Shown here: one piece after another, positions 43,252-51,200 of the stretch | Layout of the letters: every line of letters begins with the position of its first letter | Position numbering within the stretch: position 1 is the first letter of the stretch | NCBI GenBank assembly: GCA_937920515.1 | Contig: CALEUG010000004.1 | Coordinates: 124,001-188,000, forward strand | Source of the DNA: an uncultured bacterium | Lineage (GTDB): Bacteria; Acidobacteriota; Aminicenantia; Aminicenantales; Saccharicenantaceae | Direction of reading: 5' to 3' | Length of the DNA: 64,000 bases | Position numbers and translations under genes: made by a program | Notes under the pieces: generated by a model | What the model was told of the DNA's origin: nothing | Seen by the model: the letters and a program-made list of their open reading frames with translations, nothing else | The model's database searches: none

Positions 43252-43889
43252 ACGAAGACTGGTCCAGACGCCAGGACTATTATCAGAAAATTGCCAGGGC
43301 ATTCCTGAAGCATCAGCCGGCGATCTTTTTCATCCCGCCCCGTGACCTGGAGCTTATTTCCGAGTGGGAAAAACTAAACCTGCCGCTGGAAGTGATCATC
43401 GAGGGTATAGACCGGACCTTCGCCCGCCGGCTGGCCGGCCGTAGAAAAAGGAATATTTATTCTTTGAGTCAGTGCGAAAAGGAAATTCTGAAAGCCTATG
43501 CCCAGCACCAGGAAAGGCTGGTCGGACAGCAGGCTCCTCAGGCTCCTGACCCGGCCATAAAAGCAGCCCGGGTCCTCGGGGAGGTCCGGTCCAGCCTGGA
43601 AACCCTGCCCGCTGAATTGTCTGATGTCCGCCGGATTCTGGAAGAAGCTCTGGCAGCCCTGCAGGCCGTCCCCCTGGAGGAAGCCCGGCTAGAAGCACTG
43701 GATGAAGAGCTGGACCGCATTCTCTGGGATTTAACGCCAGAAGAACAGAAGCGGGAAGCCCTGGCCGCCGCCCGACAGGATTATCCCGGGCGAACCGACA
43801 GCCAGCTGGAAGAGATCAGGCGGACCAGGATAGTCAGGGACAGACGCCAGCAGTTAAGGTTGCCACGCCTGGCCCTTTTTTACTATTAA
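43248..43889 (+). CDS. Uncharacterised protein coupled to coaX
   Basis: 213 residues, no signal peptide or membrane span. The N-terminal 60 residues contain F-F-I-P-P-R-D-L-E-L-I-S-E-W and L-P-L-E-V-I-I-E-G-I-D-R-T-F, a compact helical domain. The middle is alanine/proline-rich, and the C-terminal half is a charged helical region ending in R-L-P-R-L-A-L-F-Y-Y. I do not recognise the family. The ATGA overlap with coaX and the 31-nt gap before rnr show that it is a real gene of this operon. Confidence 0.75.
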   Translation: MNEDWSRRQDYYQKIARAFLKHQPAIFFIPPRDLELISEWEKLNLPLEVIIEGIDRTFARRLAGRRKRNIYSLSQCEKEILKAYAQHQERLVGQQAPQAPDPAIKAARVLGEVRSSLETLPAELSDVRRILEEALAALQAVPLEEARLEALDEELDRILWDLTPEEQKREALAAARQDYPGRTDSQLEEIRRTRIVRDRRQQLRLPRLALFYY

Positions 43890-43920
43890 AGATAAAAACT
43901 TAAGAAAGAAGGATTATTTC

Positions 43921-46011
43921 ATGGAAAAAAGAATTGTTGAGTTTATTAAAAAGAATAGAAAGCCCGTCAGCTTTAACCGGCTGATTGGAGCCTTAAACCT
44001 GAATAAAAAGGAAAGAAGAAAGTTGCCGGCAACCCTGAGACACCTGGAAAGGAAAGGATTGTTGAAAATAATGGGCGACAGGGTGGGACAGACGCAACCG
44101 ACAACCACCTTCAGAGGAATTTTTTCCCTTAACCCGCGCGGTTTCGGTTTTGTCACGCCGGAAGACCCGGAACAGGGTACCAGGGACATATTCATCCCGC
44201 CCCATCAAACGGCCGGGGCGGTGACCGGCGACCTGGTGGAAGTGCTGGTAAGAGAGAAGGGATTGGCCGGCAAGCCGGAAGGCCGTATCATCAGAATCAT
44301 CAAGAAGGGACGCAGTTCGCTCTACGGGCTCTTCCTGGAGATAAATTATCAACCTTTTGTACTCCCGATGGACACCCTGTTTGAAGAACCGGTGCCGGTC
44401 AAAATCAAGGGCCGGAAAAAACCGCGGCCCGGTCAAATCGTGGAGATAAACCGGACCTCTCTGGAGCTGCAACGGATTCTCGGTTACCAGGACGAGCCCG
44501 GGGTTGACCTGCAGGTAATCATCAACCAGCACAACCTGCCGCAAGAATTTTCAGATCAGGCCCTGACCGAGGCGGCCGCGCTGCCCGATCAGCCCGGTCC
44601 CCATGACTTTGAGGACAGGGTAGACCTGCGCAGCTGGACTACGGTCACCATAGACGGAGAAAAAGCCCGGGACTTCGACGACGCGGTCAGCATCAGAAAA
44701 CTGGCCGGCGGAAACTACCTTCTGGGCGTTCATATCGCCGACGTCTCCCACTACGTTACGCCTGGTTCGGCCCTTGACCGGGAGGCCTATCTCCGAGGCA
44801 CCAGCGTCTATTTCCCCGACCTGACCCTGCCCATGCTGCCGGAGAAACTGTCCAACGGCCTGTGCAGCCTGCGCCCCAGAGTTCCCAGGCTTACCGTCTC
44901 GGCCGTCATGGAGATAGATCGCAATGGACAGTTAGTTAAAGCCGATTTTTATCCCTCGGTCATCCAGACGGTTGAGCGCCTGACCTACACCCGGGTGTTC
45001 AGAATTTTTCAGGGCGACCTGAAGGAACAGGGCCGATACCAGCATGTCCTGGCAGACCTGATGGAAATGAGAGAGCTGGCCAGAATTCTTAAGGCCCGAA
45101 GACTAAGGCAGGGCAGCCTGGATTTCGACCTGGTGGAGCCAGAGCTGGTCTACCAGGAAGGATTGTTGACAACCGTAGTACCTTCCGAAAGAAACGAAGC
45201 TCACTGCCTGGTAGAAGAGTTCATGCTGATGGCCAACGTGGCCGTGGCTAACTACCTGACCGAACTCGGACAGCCCTGCCTCTACCGCGTCCATCCGGCT
45301 CCCGTCCGCTCCGACCTGGAAAAGCTGCGCAACCTGCTCGTTCACTTCGGGCTCGACCTGCCCCGCTCCAGCCAGATCAGGTCGGCCGATCTGCAGAAGG
45401 TCATCGAGGCTTTTAAGGGCCGGCCGGAGGAGAAATTCATCACCATCCAGGTGCTGCGCTCTTTAAGGCTGGCCGTTTACTCGGAAGAAAACTGCGGACA
45501 TTTCGGGCTGGCCCAGTCAACCTACACTCATTTCACCTCACCCATCAGGCGCTACCCCGACCTGGTAACCCACCGCCTCCTGAAACGGGCTCTGACCGGT
45601 CGGAAACCGAGACCTCTGCCGCTGGCCAGCCTGGCCCTGCACTGCTCGCAGCGGGAAAGAATAGCCGACGAAGCCGAGCGCTCGCTGATAGAGTGGAGAA
45701 TACTCCGGCTGCTGAAGAACAAGCTTGGCCAGGAATTCTCCGGCCTGATCACCGACATCAACCGGGCCGGCCTGGTGGTCGAGCTCGACGATTATTTTAT
45801 CGACGGCCTGGTGCCCTACTCAGCGCTGGGAGATGACTTTTTCCTGAGGAAAAATGAAAAGGTGCTTCGCGGCCGCTACACCGGTACCACCTTTTCCCTG
45901 GGAGACCGGATCAGGGTGGTCCTGGCCAGCTGCAACCCGCTTCTGAAAAAGGTGGAATTTGCCCTGGCCCCCCGCCAAGATATAAGCTTACCGTCCGGAA
46001 AAGGAAGATGA
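43921..46011 (+). CDS. rnr: Ribonuclease R
   Basis: A 3'-5' exoribonuclease that can pass through structured RNA. 696 residues: an N-terminal winged helix (1-60), cold-shock domains, the RNB catalytic domain with D-G-E-K-A-R-D-F-D-D-A-V (metal-binding aspartates near 250), H-F-T-S-P-I-R-R-Y-P-D near 540, and a C-terminal S1 domain near 610-690. It lacks the long lysine-rich tail of E. coli RNase R. Its stop overlaps the SelB-like gene (ATGA), which suggests a functional pair. Confidence 0.97.
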   Translation: MEKRIVEFIKKNRKPVSFNRLIGALNLNKKERRKLPATLRHLERKGLLKIMGDRVGQTQPTTTFRGIFSLNPRGFGFVTPEDPEQGTRDIFIPPHQTAGAVTGDLVEVLVREKGLAGKPEGRIIRIIKKGRSSLYGLFLEINYQPFVLPMDTLFEEPVPVKIKGRKKPRPGQIVEINRTSLELQRILGYQDEPGVDLQVIINQHNLPQEFSDQALTEAAALPDQPGPHDFEDRVDLRSWTTVTIDGEKARDFDDAVSIRKLAGGNYLLGVHIADVSHYVTPGSALDREAYLRGTSVYFPDLTLPMLPEKLSNGLCSLRPRVPRLTVSAVMEIDRNGQLVKADFYPSVIQTVERLTYTRVFRIFQGDLKEQGRYQHVLADLMEMRELARILKARRLRQGSLDFDLVEPELVYQEGLLTTVVPSERNEAHCLVEEFMLMANVAVANYLTELGQPCLYRVHPAPVRSDLEKLRNLLVHFGLDLPRSSQIRSADLQKVIEAFKGRPEEKFITIQVLRSLRLAVYSEENCGHFGLAQSTYTHFTSPIRRYPDLVTHRLLKRALTGRKPRPLPLASLALHCSQRERIADEAERSLIEWRILRLLKNKLGQEFSGLITDINRAGLVVELDDYFIDGLVPYSALGDDFFLRKNEKVLRGRYTGTTFSLGDRIRVVLASCNPLLKKVEFALAPRQDISLPSGKGR

Positions 46012-47102
46012 AGTTAGAACAAGCCAGTTTTTATGCTGCGGCCGAAGGAGCGGTCCTCCAGCCCGACCAGGAGCTGAGCGGGAAACTGCTTCTCCTGGAA
46101 CGGAAATGCCCCGCTTCCGTTCGGACCACCTCCGTCAACTCCAGCCGTTCCGGGCAGCCTTATCTCCTGGTTACTTCCAGATTGCCCCGGCCCCCGGCCT
46201 GGAACGACCGATTTAAATTTCAGGCGGCCGGTTCCCCGGAGCCCATTGGCCTGCGGGTCATCTGCCCGGCGGCCTGGCGCCCCAAAAAAGCCAGGGAAGA
46301 AAAACTGGTTGCCTGGCTGGACAGGCTGAGTGGTTCAGAGGAAGAGATGTTGCTGGCCCTGGCGGATGAAGCCGGAGTGCGTGGTCTGAGACAGGAAGAC
46401 CTGGCCTCCTTCTGCCGGCTGACTCCCGAGAAGCTTCGCTGCCTGGCCATGAACCTGGAACAAGAGGGGCAGGTTCACATCCTGGAATTTTCACCGGTCT
46501 TTCTTTTGAGCCAGAGAAGCTTCGATTTTCTTCTGGTGAAAATCGCCGGATACGTGGAAAGCTACCATCAGAAAAGACCCGCCGAGACCGGCGTTCCTTT
46601 GAAAAAAATAAAAGAACGCTTCGGCCTGCCCCGACCGATTCTGCTGCTGGCCCTCAACCGCCTGGCCCGCGACGGGAAAGTTGTCCTGGAAGGCGAACAG
46701 GTAACCCTCAGCAGCTTCCAGGCCAGGCTTTCCGGTGAAGAAGCGGCCATCCTCAGGCATATCGAGGATCTGCTGCTCCAGGAAAAATTTTCCTCTTCCT
46801 CTTTCGACCAGCTGGTCAGGAAGTTCAGGCTGCATCCCAGCCGTCTCACCGCGCTGCTCGACCTGCTGCTGCGCCAGAAAAAGATAGTCAAGAGCCAGGA
46901 AGGCTTCCTGCTGCACGCCGACTGGCTGGAGAACCTCAAACAACAGCTGGCCGGGTTAAAAAAAAGGGGGCAGAAGGAACTGAGTGTCGGTGATTTCAAG
47001 AAATTGACCGGGCTGACCCGCAAATATGCCATTCCACTTCTGGAATTCCTGGATGAACTGGGTCTCACCCGCCGGGTCGGCAACCGCCGGCTAATTCTCT
47101 GA
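46008..47102 (+). CDS. SelB-like winged-helix protein without GTPase domain
   Basis: 364 residues. The last 250 match the architecture of SelB domain IV, the four winged helices that bind the SECIS hairpin: L-L-A-L-A-D-E-A-G-V-R-G-L-R-Q-E-D-L-A, a Y-H-Q-K-R-P segment, and the C-terminal signature F-K-K-L-T-G-L-T-R-K-Y-A-I-P followed by L-L-E-F-L-D and T-R-R-V-G-N-R-R. The N-terminal 100 residues may be a remnant of an EF-Tu-like beta domain, but no P-loop or G domain exists. The rnr gene upstream is complete, so this is not a simple frameshifted selB. It may bind RNA or DNA alone; coupling to RNase R favours RNA. Confidence 0.7.
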   Translation: MKLEQASFYAAAEGAVLQPDQELSGKLLLLERKCPASVRTTSVNSSRSGQPYLLVTSRLPRPPAWNDRFKFQAAGSPEPIGLRVICPAAWRPKKAREEKLVAWLDRLSGSEEEMLLALADEAGVRGLRQEDLASFCRLTPEKLRCLAMNLEQEGQVHILEFSPVFLLSQRSFDFLLVKIAGYVESYHQKRPAETGVPLKKIKERFGLPRPILLLALNRLARDGKVVLEGEQVTLSSFQARLSGEEAAILRHIEDLLLQEKFSSSSFDQLVRKFRLHPSRLTALLDLLLRQKKIVKSQEGFLLHADWLENLKQQLAGLKKRGQKELSVGDFKKLTGLTRKYAIPLLEFLDELGLTRRVGNRRLIL

Positions 47103-47146
47103 CTACCACCAGAGAACCAGGCCGCGATACCTGGATGCGCCCCAAA

Positions 47147-47165
47147 TCCTACTAATTTAGTAGGA
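47147..47165. repeat. Perfect 19-bp palindrome between convergent genes
   Basis: TCCTACTAA, one central T and TTAGTAGGA form a perfect inverted repeat between the ends of the SelB-like gene and the 694-residue-protein gene. There is no T-run beside it, so it is a poor intrinsic terminator. It could be a weak bidirectional terminator, an RNA 3'-end hairpin or a protein site. Confidence 0.6.
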
Positions 47166-47177
47166 ATATCGGGATGG

Positions 47178-49262
47178 CTATTTCTTTTCCTTTTCTTCTT
47201 CCTCGGCCTGCCCGGGCTGCTTCTTACCAAGAGCCGACTTCAGCATCTCGGCAAAGAAACCGAACTTGGGCTCTTCCTTGGCCATCTCAATTTCCACCGG
47301 GATGGTTTCTTCGCCGCCCGCGGCCACCTCTTCCAGCTCTTCTTCCTGGGCCTTGATGGCTTCCAGGGCCTCGATTTCCGATTCTTCTTCCATTATTTTT
47401 TCTTCGATCACCCGCCGTTCGCTCTTCTTGGGTTTGGGCCCCTTTTCTTCGGCCTTGGGTTTCTTTTTCTTGAGCGGTTTTTCTTTTTCCTTTTCCTTCT
47501 TCAGGGGTTCAAGGCGAACCTGGATCTCGGGCTCGGGTGGTGGAATTTCCGCCTCCACCGGTCCGGCTTCTTCCGGTGCTTCGGCCGGCACGGCAGCCGC
47601 CTCGGCTTCAACCCTGGCTTCCTCCACCTCACCCCAGGCCAGCTGCTCGGCCAGCGAAGACAGCAGCGAGGCTTCGGCCCGGAGCTCTTCTTCGGTCGGC
47701 GCCTCGGCCGGAACTTTGACTTCCTGGTAAAAATAAAGCCCTTCTTTCTTTTCCGAGGCCACAAACTCCGGGGCAGCACTGAGGACGTATTCCACGTCTT
47801 CGGCCGTGGTCGGCTTCAGCAGGTCAACCATGTGATAAATCCTGAGGAAATGAACCGAACGGGTGTTACCGGTGAGCTCGGGCGAGGTCAGGATTTTAAC
47901 CAGGAGCTGCCTGAGGTCCAGGCCCTGGCTCTCTTCAGACAACTGGAGCAACCTGGTTACCACCTCTTTTTCCAGAAAGATACTCTTGTTGGGCATGGCC
48001 AGGGTAAAGACTTCCTGGCCGCTTAAGTTAAAGCGGCCGCTTTCCCGGTCATATTCCAGGAAGAAGGTGGATGTTTTTTTCTTGGATTTTTTTATCCAGA
48101 AGGTCAACCGGTCGGGCCCCTTCTTGTTTAGGGTCAGGCTGGTACCCTGGGGAACGTTATTGGACCGGAAGAATTCAGCCAGGCCCAGCAGGTAATTCCC
48201 TTCAGGAAAATAATAAACGGTGTATATCTTCCCGTCCTCGTCATCCACCAGCTGGTATTCGCGTGAGTCGAAGGCCCGGCTCAGACTGCGGGGCACCCGG
48301 ATGGCTCCGGACAGAATTTCCCGCCAGGTCAGGTAGACCTTGAAGGGAAAATTTTCTACCCGGGTATGCTGGAGAACCTCAACCTCGCCCAGGTCGGGGA
48401 CGGCCACCGGCTCGGCCGAGATGGGCAGGCCAGAGGGCAGGTTGTTGAGCACGCTCTTAAGGTGCCACTTACCCCAGTTGCTGGTTGAGAGGCAGGTGAA
48501 TTCCCGCCGGTATTTTTTCTCCAGCAGGTGATTCAGGGCCAGGCAATAGAGCTCGAACAGGTCGGAGGATGGTTCCAGACCAAAATGCTGCCGGACCAGG
48601 TTCTGAGTCGACTCGGAACTGAGGGAGCCGGCCAGGGCGGCAGAAATTTCACTGATCTTATCCTCGCTTATCTCGGGCTTCCTGGAATTATGCTGCCAGA
48701 AATCATTCCAGCCGAAAAAGCTGTCGGAAGCCGCCAGCATCTTGCGCAGGTTTCTCTCCAGGGTCTTCAGGTCTTTTTCGGTGAGAGGCAACTCGGTCAG
48801 TCGCGGGTCCTGTTCCTGGCCCAGGAGGGCCGGTTCCAGACCCCTGTTCTCCAGGTTGGAGGGCAGCAGAACCTGGGTTCTGGTTTTCTTCATGTAGTCG
48901 ATATACTTCCGGAAGGGCCCGCCCCCGTCGTAATCAACTTCCAGCATTTCGCACTGGTAGCCGGGAAAGCTAACCTTGTTTATGATTCTGAGCACTACCC
49001 CGCCCTGAAAATGCTCGGTCTGCTTGCTGCCAACCTGAAGATTCTCATCATATTCCTTGTAGATGAAATCCCCGACCTCGTAGCGGGCGTAGGGGTCGTA
49101 GACTTTAACCGGCTGGATTCTCTGACTGGCCGTTTTGGCAAAGGCCAGCTTCTCGGCCAGCTCGGGCGTTGACAGCGGACGGTTAGTCCGAAGTAATTCC
49201 TGTTCAATCACAGCCATATCTTCGGCAGTTATGGCTGTAAGTTTTTGTGTATCTTTTTCCAT
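47178..49262 (-). CDS. Large uncharacterised protein with disordered acidic/basic tail
   Basis: 694 residues, no signal peptide. The N-terminus (D-M-A-V-I-E-Q-E-L-L-R-T-N-R-P-L-S-T-P-E-L) looks like a winged-helix start. Residues 60-130 hold a beta-rich patch (Y-E-V-G-D-F-I-Y-K-E-Y) that could be an SH3-like or Gre/CarD-like fold. The middle has several beta segments around W-K-S/F-F-L-E-Y-D. From about 525 to the end it is low-complexity, alternating glutamate/alanine/proline with lysine blocks. I do not recognise the family. It lies 3 nt after argF, so it is probably co-transcribed with the carbamoyl-phosphate genes. Long open frames on the other strand are its shadow. Confidence 0.78.
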   Translation of the reverse strand: MEKDTQKLTAITAEDMAVIEQELLRTNRPLSTPELAEKLAFAKTASQRIQPVKVYDPYARYEVGDFIYKEYDENLQVGSKQTEHFQGGVVLRIINKVSFPGYQCEMLEVDYDGGGPFRKYIDYMKKTRTQVLLPSNLENRGLEPALLGQEQDPRLTELPLTEKDLKTLERNLRKMLAASDSFFGWNDFWQHNSRKPEISEDKISEISAALAGSLSSESTQNLVRQHFGLEPSSDLFELYCLALNHLLEKKYRREFTCLSTSNWGKWHLKSVLNNLPSGLPISAEPVAVPDLGEVEVLQHTRVENFPFKVYLTWREILSGAIRVPRSLSRAFDSREYQLVDDEDGKIYTVYYFPEGNYLLGLAEFFRSNNVPQGTSLTLNKKGPDRLTFWIKKSKKKTSTFFLEYDRESGRFNLSGQEVFTLAMPNKSIFLEKEVVTRLLQLSEESQGLDLRQLLVKILTSPELTGNTRSVHFLRIYHMVDLLKPTTAEDVEYVLSAAPEFVASEKKEGLYFYQEVKVPAEAPTEEELRAEASLLSSLAEQLAWGEVEEARVEAEAAAVPAEAPEEAGPVEAEIPPPEPEIQVRLEPLKKEKEKEKPLKKKKPKAEEKGPKPKKSERRVIEEKIMEEESEIEALEAIKAQEEELEEVAAGGEETIPVEIEMAKEEPKFGFFAEMLKSALGKKQPGQAEEEEKEKK

Positions 49263-49265
49263 TGC

Positions 49266-50186
49266 CTATTTTTTCCCCATTAATAGCATCATTATAACTT
49301 TCTGCACGTGCAGCCGGTTCTCGGCCTGGTCATAAACTATGGAGTTGGGCGAATCGATCACCTCGTCCGTGACCTCTTCTCCCCGGTGAGCCGGCAGGCA
49401 GTGCATGAAATAAGTATCCGGTTTGGCCCTGGAGAATAATTCCCGGTTTACCTGGTAGGGCAGGAAAATCTTTTTCCTGGCTTCTTTCTCCGCTTCCTGG
49501 CCCATGGAGGCCCAGACATCGGTGTAAATGGCATCGGCTTCCTGAACGGCTTCAACCGGGTCGTTGGTGATGGTCAGTTCAAAGCCCGTTTCCCGACCAT
49601 CTTCTCTGGCCCAGGCCACGATTTCAGGCCTGGGCTCATAACCGGGCGGCGTGGCCACGGCCATTCTCGTTCCAGCCTTGGCCGCGGCCAGCATCAGGCT
49701 GTGGCAGACGTTATTGCCGTCGCCAACGTAGGCCAGCTTCAGGCCGGCCAGATGGCCCTTCTTCTCCCTCAGGGTGAAAAAGTCAGCCATGGCCTGGCAG
49801 GGATGGAGCAGGTCAGTCAGGGCATTGATGACCGGTAGCCTGGTGGATTCGGCCAGCTCCAGGATGATGTTATGGCCGAAAGTCCGGATCATGATGCCAT
49901 CCACCCAGCGCTCGAGGTTCTTGCCGATGTCCCGCACTCCTTCCCTGGAGCCCATCTGGATATCCGAGGGAGCCAGGTAAACGGCCTCCCCGCCCAGCTG
50001 CAGCATGCCGACTTCAAAGGTCATCCTGGTCCGGAGCGAAGGCTTCTGGAATATCATGGCCAGAATCTTATCCTTTAATACCTTGCGGTACTTTCCTGGA
50101 TTCTTCTTCATCTTCTCGGTCAGGTCCATTATTTCCTGGAATTCATAGGTGCTCAGGTCATGAATGGTGATAAAATCTTTTTTCAT
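49266..50186 (-). CDS. argF: Ornithine carbamoyltransferase
   Basis: The enzyme interconverts ornithine plus carbamoyl phosphate and citrulline. 306 residues: the carbamoyl-phosphate motif S-L-R-T-R at 50-54, H-P-C-Q-A-M-A-D near 140, the ornithine loop D-V-W-A-S-M-G and H-C-L-P near 270. The start overlaps the arcC stop by 4 nt and has GGAGG upstream. Coupling to carbamate kinase favours the catabolic direction (ArcB-like), although the gene order does not prove it. Confidence 0.95.
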   Translation of the reverse strand: MKKDFITIHDLSTYEFQEIMDLTEKMKKNPGKYRKVLKDKILAMIFQKPSLRTRMTFEVGMLQLGGEAVYLAPSDIQMGSREGVRDIGKNLERWVDGIMIRTFGHNIILELAESTRLPVINALTDLLHPCQAMADFFTLREKKGHLAGLKLAYVGDGNNVCHSLMLAAAKAGTRMAVATPPGYEPRPEIVAWAREDGRETGFELTITNDPVEAVQEADAIYTDVWASMGQEAEKEARKKIFLPYQVNRELFSRAKPDTYFMHCLPAHRGEEVTDEVIDSPNSIVYDQAENRLHVQKVIMMLLMGKK

Positions 50187-51169
50187 ATCTGTCCTCCAAT
50201 TTCCAAGGTAGTTCCTGGTTTTTCTCCGGCGACTATCCTCGTCCCGGAGCGATTGAGCAGGGCGGCCTTTAAGTGGCTGGCGGAAGTTATCAGGACTTCG
50301 TGGCCGCCGGCTTCGATATACTCAATGGCTGCCCTGATCTTAGGTCCCATGGAGCCGGGCGGGAACTGGCCCTCTTCCAGGTACTTCCTGGCTTCCTCAA
50401 CGGTAATCACCGGTAGCGGCTTCTGGTCGGGCTTCCCGAAATTATAATAGACACGGGGGATGCCGGTAAGGATGATGAACAGATCGGCCCCGACTTCCCT
50501 GGCCAGCAGGCTGGCCGCATAATCCTTGTCGATAACGGCTTCCACCCCCTCGTAAAGGCCACGGCTGTTCAGAACGACCGGGATGCCGCCGCCACCGGCA
50601 GCAATCACCACCCGGCCGGACATCACCAGGTCCCTGATGATCCATTTTGGAACAACGTCTATGGGTTTGGGCGAAGCCACAACCTTGCGGTAGCCTCGGC
50701 CGGCGTCTTCCACCATGACCCATTTTTTCTGGCGGGCCAGTTGCTGGGCCCGGAAACGGGGGTAGAACGGCCCTACCGGCTTGGTCGGCTTCTGGAAGGC
50801 CGGGTCATCCTTGTCAACCACAACCTGGGTGATGATGGTAGCCACATCCTTGTCAATAGAATTTTTTCGCAACTCATTGACGATGGCTTTTTCCAGCATG
50901 AAACCCATGCTGCCCTCGGTCATGGCATCGCAGACATCCAGGGTGAAAGGGGGTATCTTGTTGGAAGCCTCTTCCATCTGGATGAGGAGGTTACCCACCT
51001 GCGGGCCATTGCCGTGGACGACAATAAGCTCATAGCCCTTCTTGATGATCTGAACCATCAGCTCGGCCGCTTTCCGGGAATTGCGCATCTGTTCTTCCTG
51101 CAGACCTCTCTGGTTTTCCGGCAGAATGGCATTCCCGCCGAAAGCGATAAGGGCAATCCTGGTCTTCAT
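50183..51169 (-). CDS. arcC: Carbamate kinase
   Basis: Carbamate kinase makes ATP from carbamoyl phosphate and ADP, the energy-yielding step of citrulline fermentation. 328 residues: I-A-F-G-G-N-A-I at the N-terminus, V-V-H-G-N-G-P-Q-V-G, A-G-G-G-G-I-P-V, and the late S-M-G-P-K block. It lies 31 nt behind the GTPase gene and overlaps argF. No arginine deiminase gene is near. Confidence 0.96.
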   Translation of the reverse strand: MKTRIALIAFGGNAILPENQRGLQEEQMRNSRKAAELMVQIIKKGYELIVVHGNGPQVGNLLIQMEEASNKIPPFTLDVCDAMTEGSMGFMLEKAIVNELRKNSIDKDVATIITQVVVDKDDPAFQKPTKPVGPFYPRFRAQQLARQKKWVMVEDAGRGYRKVVASPKPIDVVPKWIIRDLVMSGRVVIAAGGGGIPVVLNSRGLYEGVEAVIDKDYAASLLAREVGADLFIILTGIPRVYYNFGKPDQKPLPVITVEEARKYLEEGQFPPGSMGPKIRAAIEYIEAGGHEVLITSASHLKAALLNRSGTRIVAGEKPGTTLEIGGQI

Positions 51170-51200
51170 GCTTTTTACCTCTGTCTCCCCCTGTCCTGTA

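Noticed and set aside
46008-47102. The SelB-like gene as a frameshifted full selB
   Set aside because: The preceding 2 kb encode a complete RNase R in an overlapping arrangement, so no GTPase part is present to be joined.
47174-49172. Several plus-strand frames over the 694-residue gene
   Set aside because: Serine- or leucine-rich translations typical of the reverse strand of a charged protein; the minus frame has SD context and operon position.
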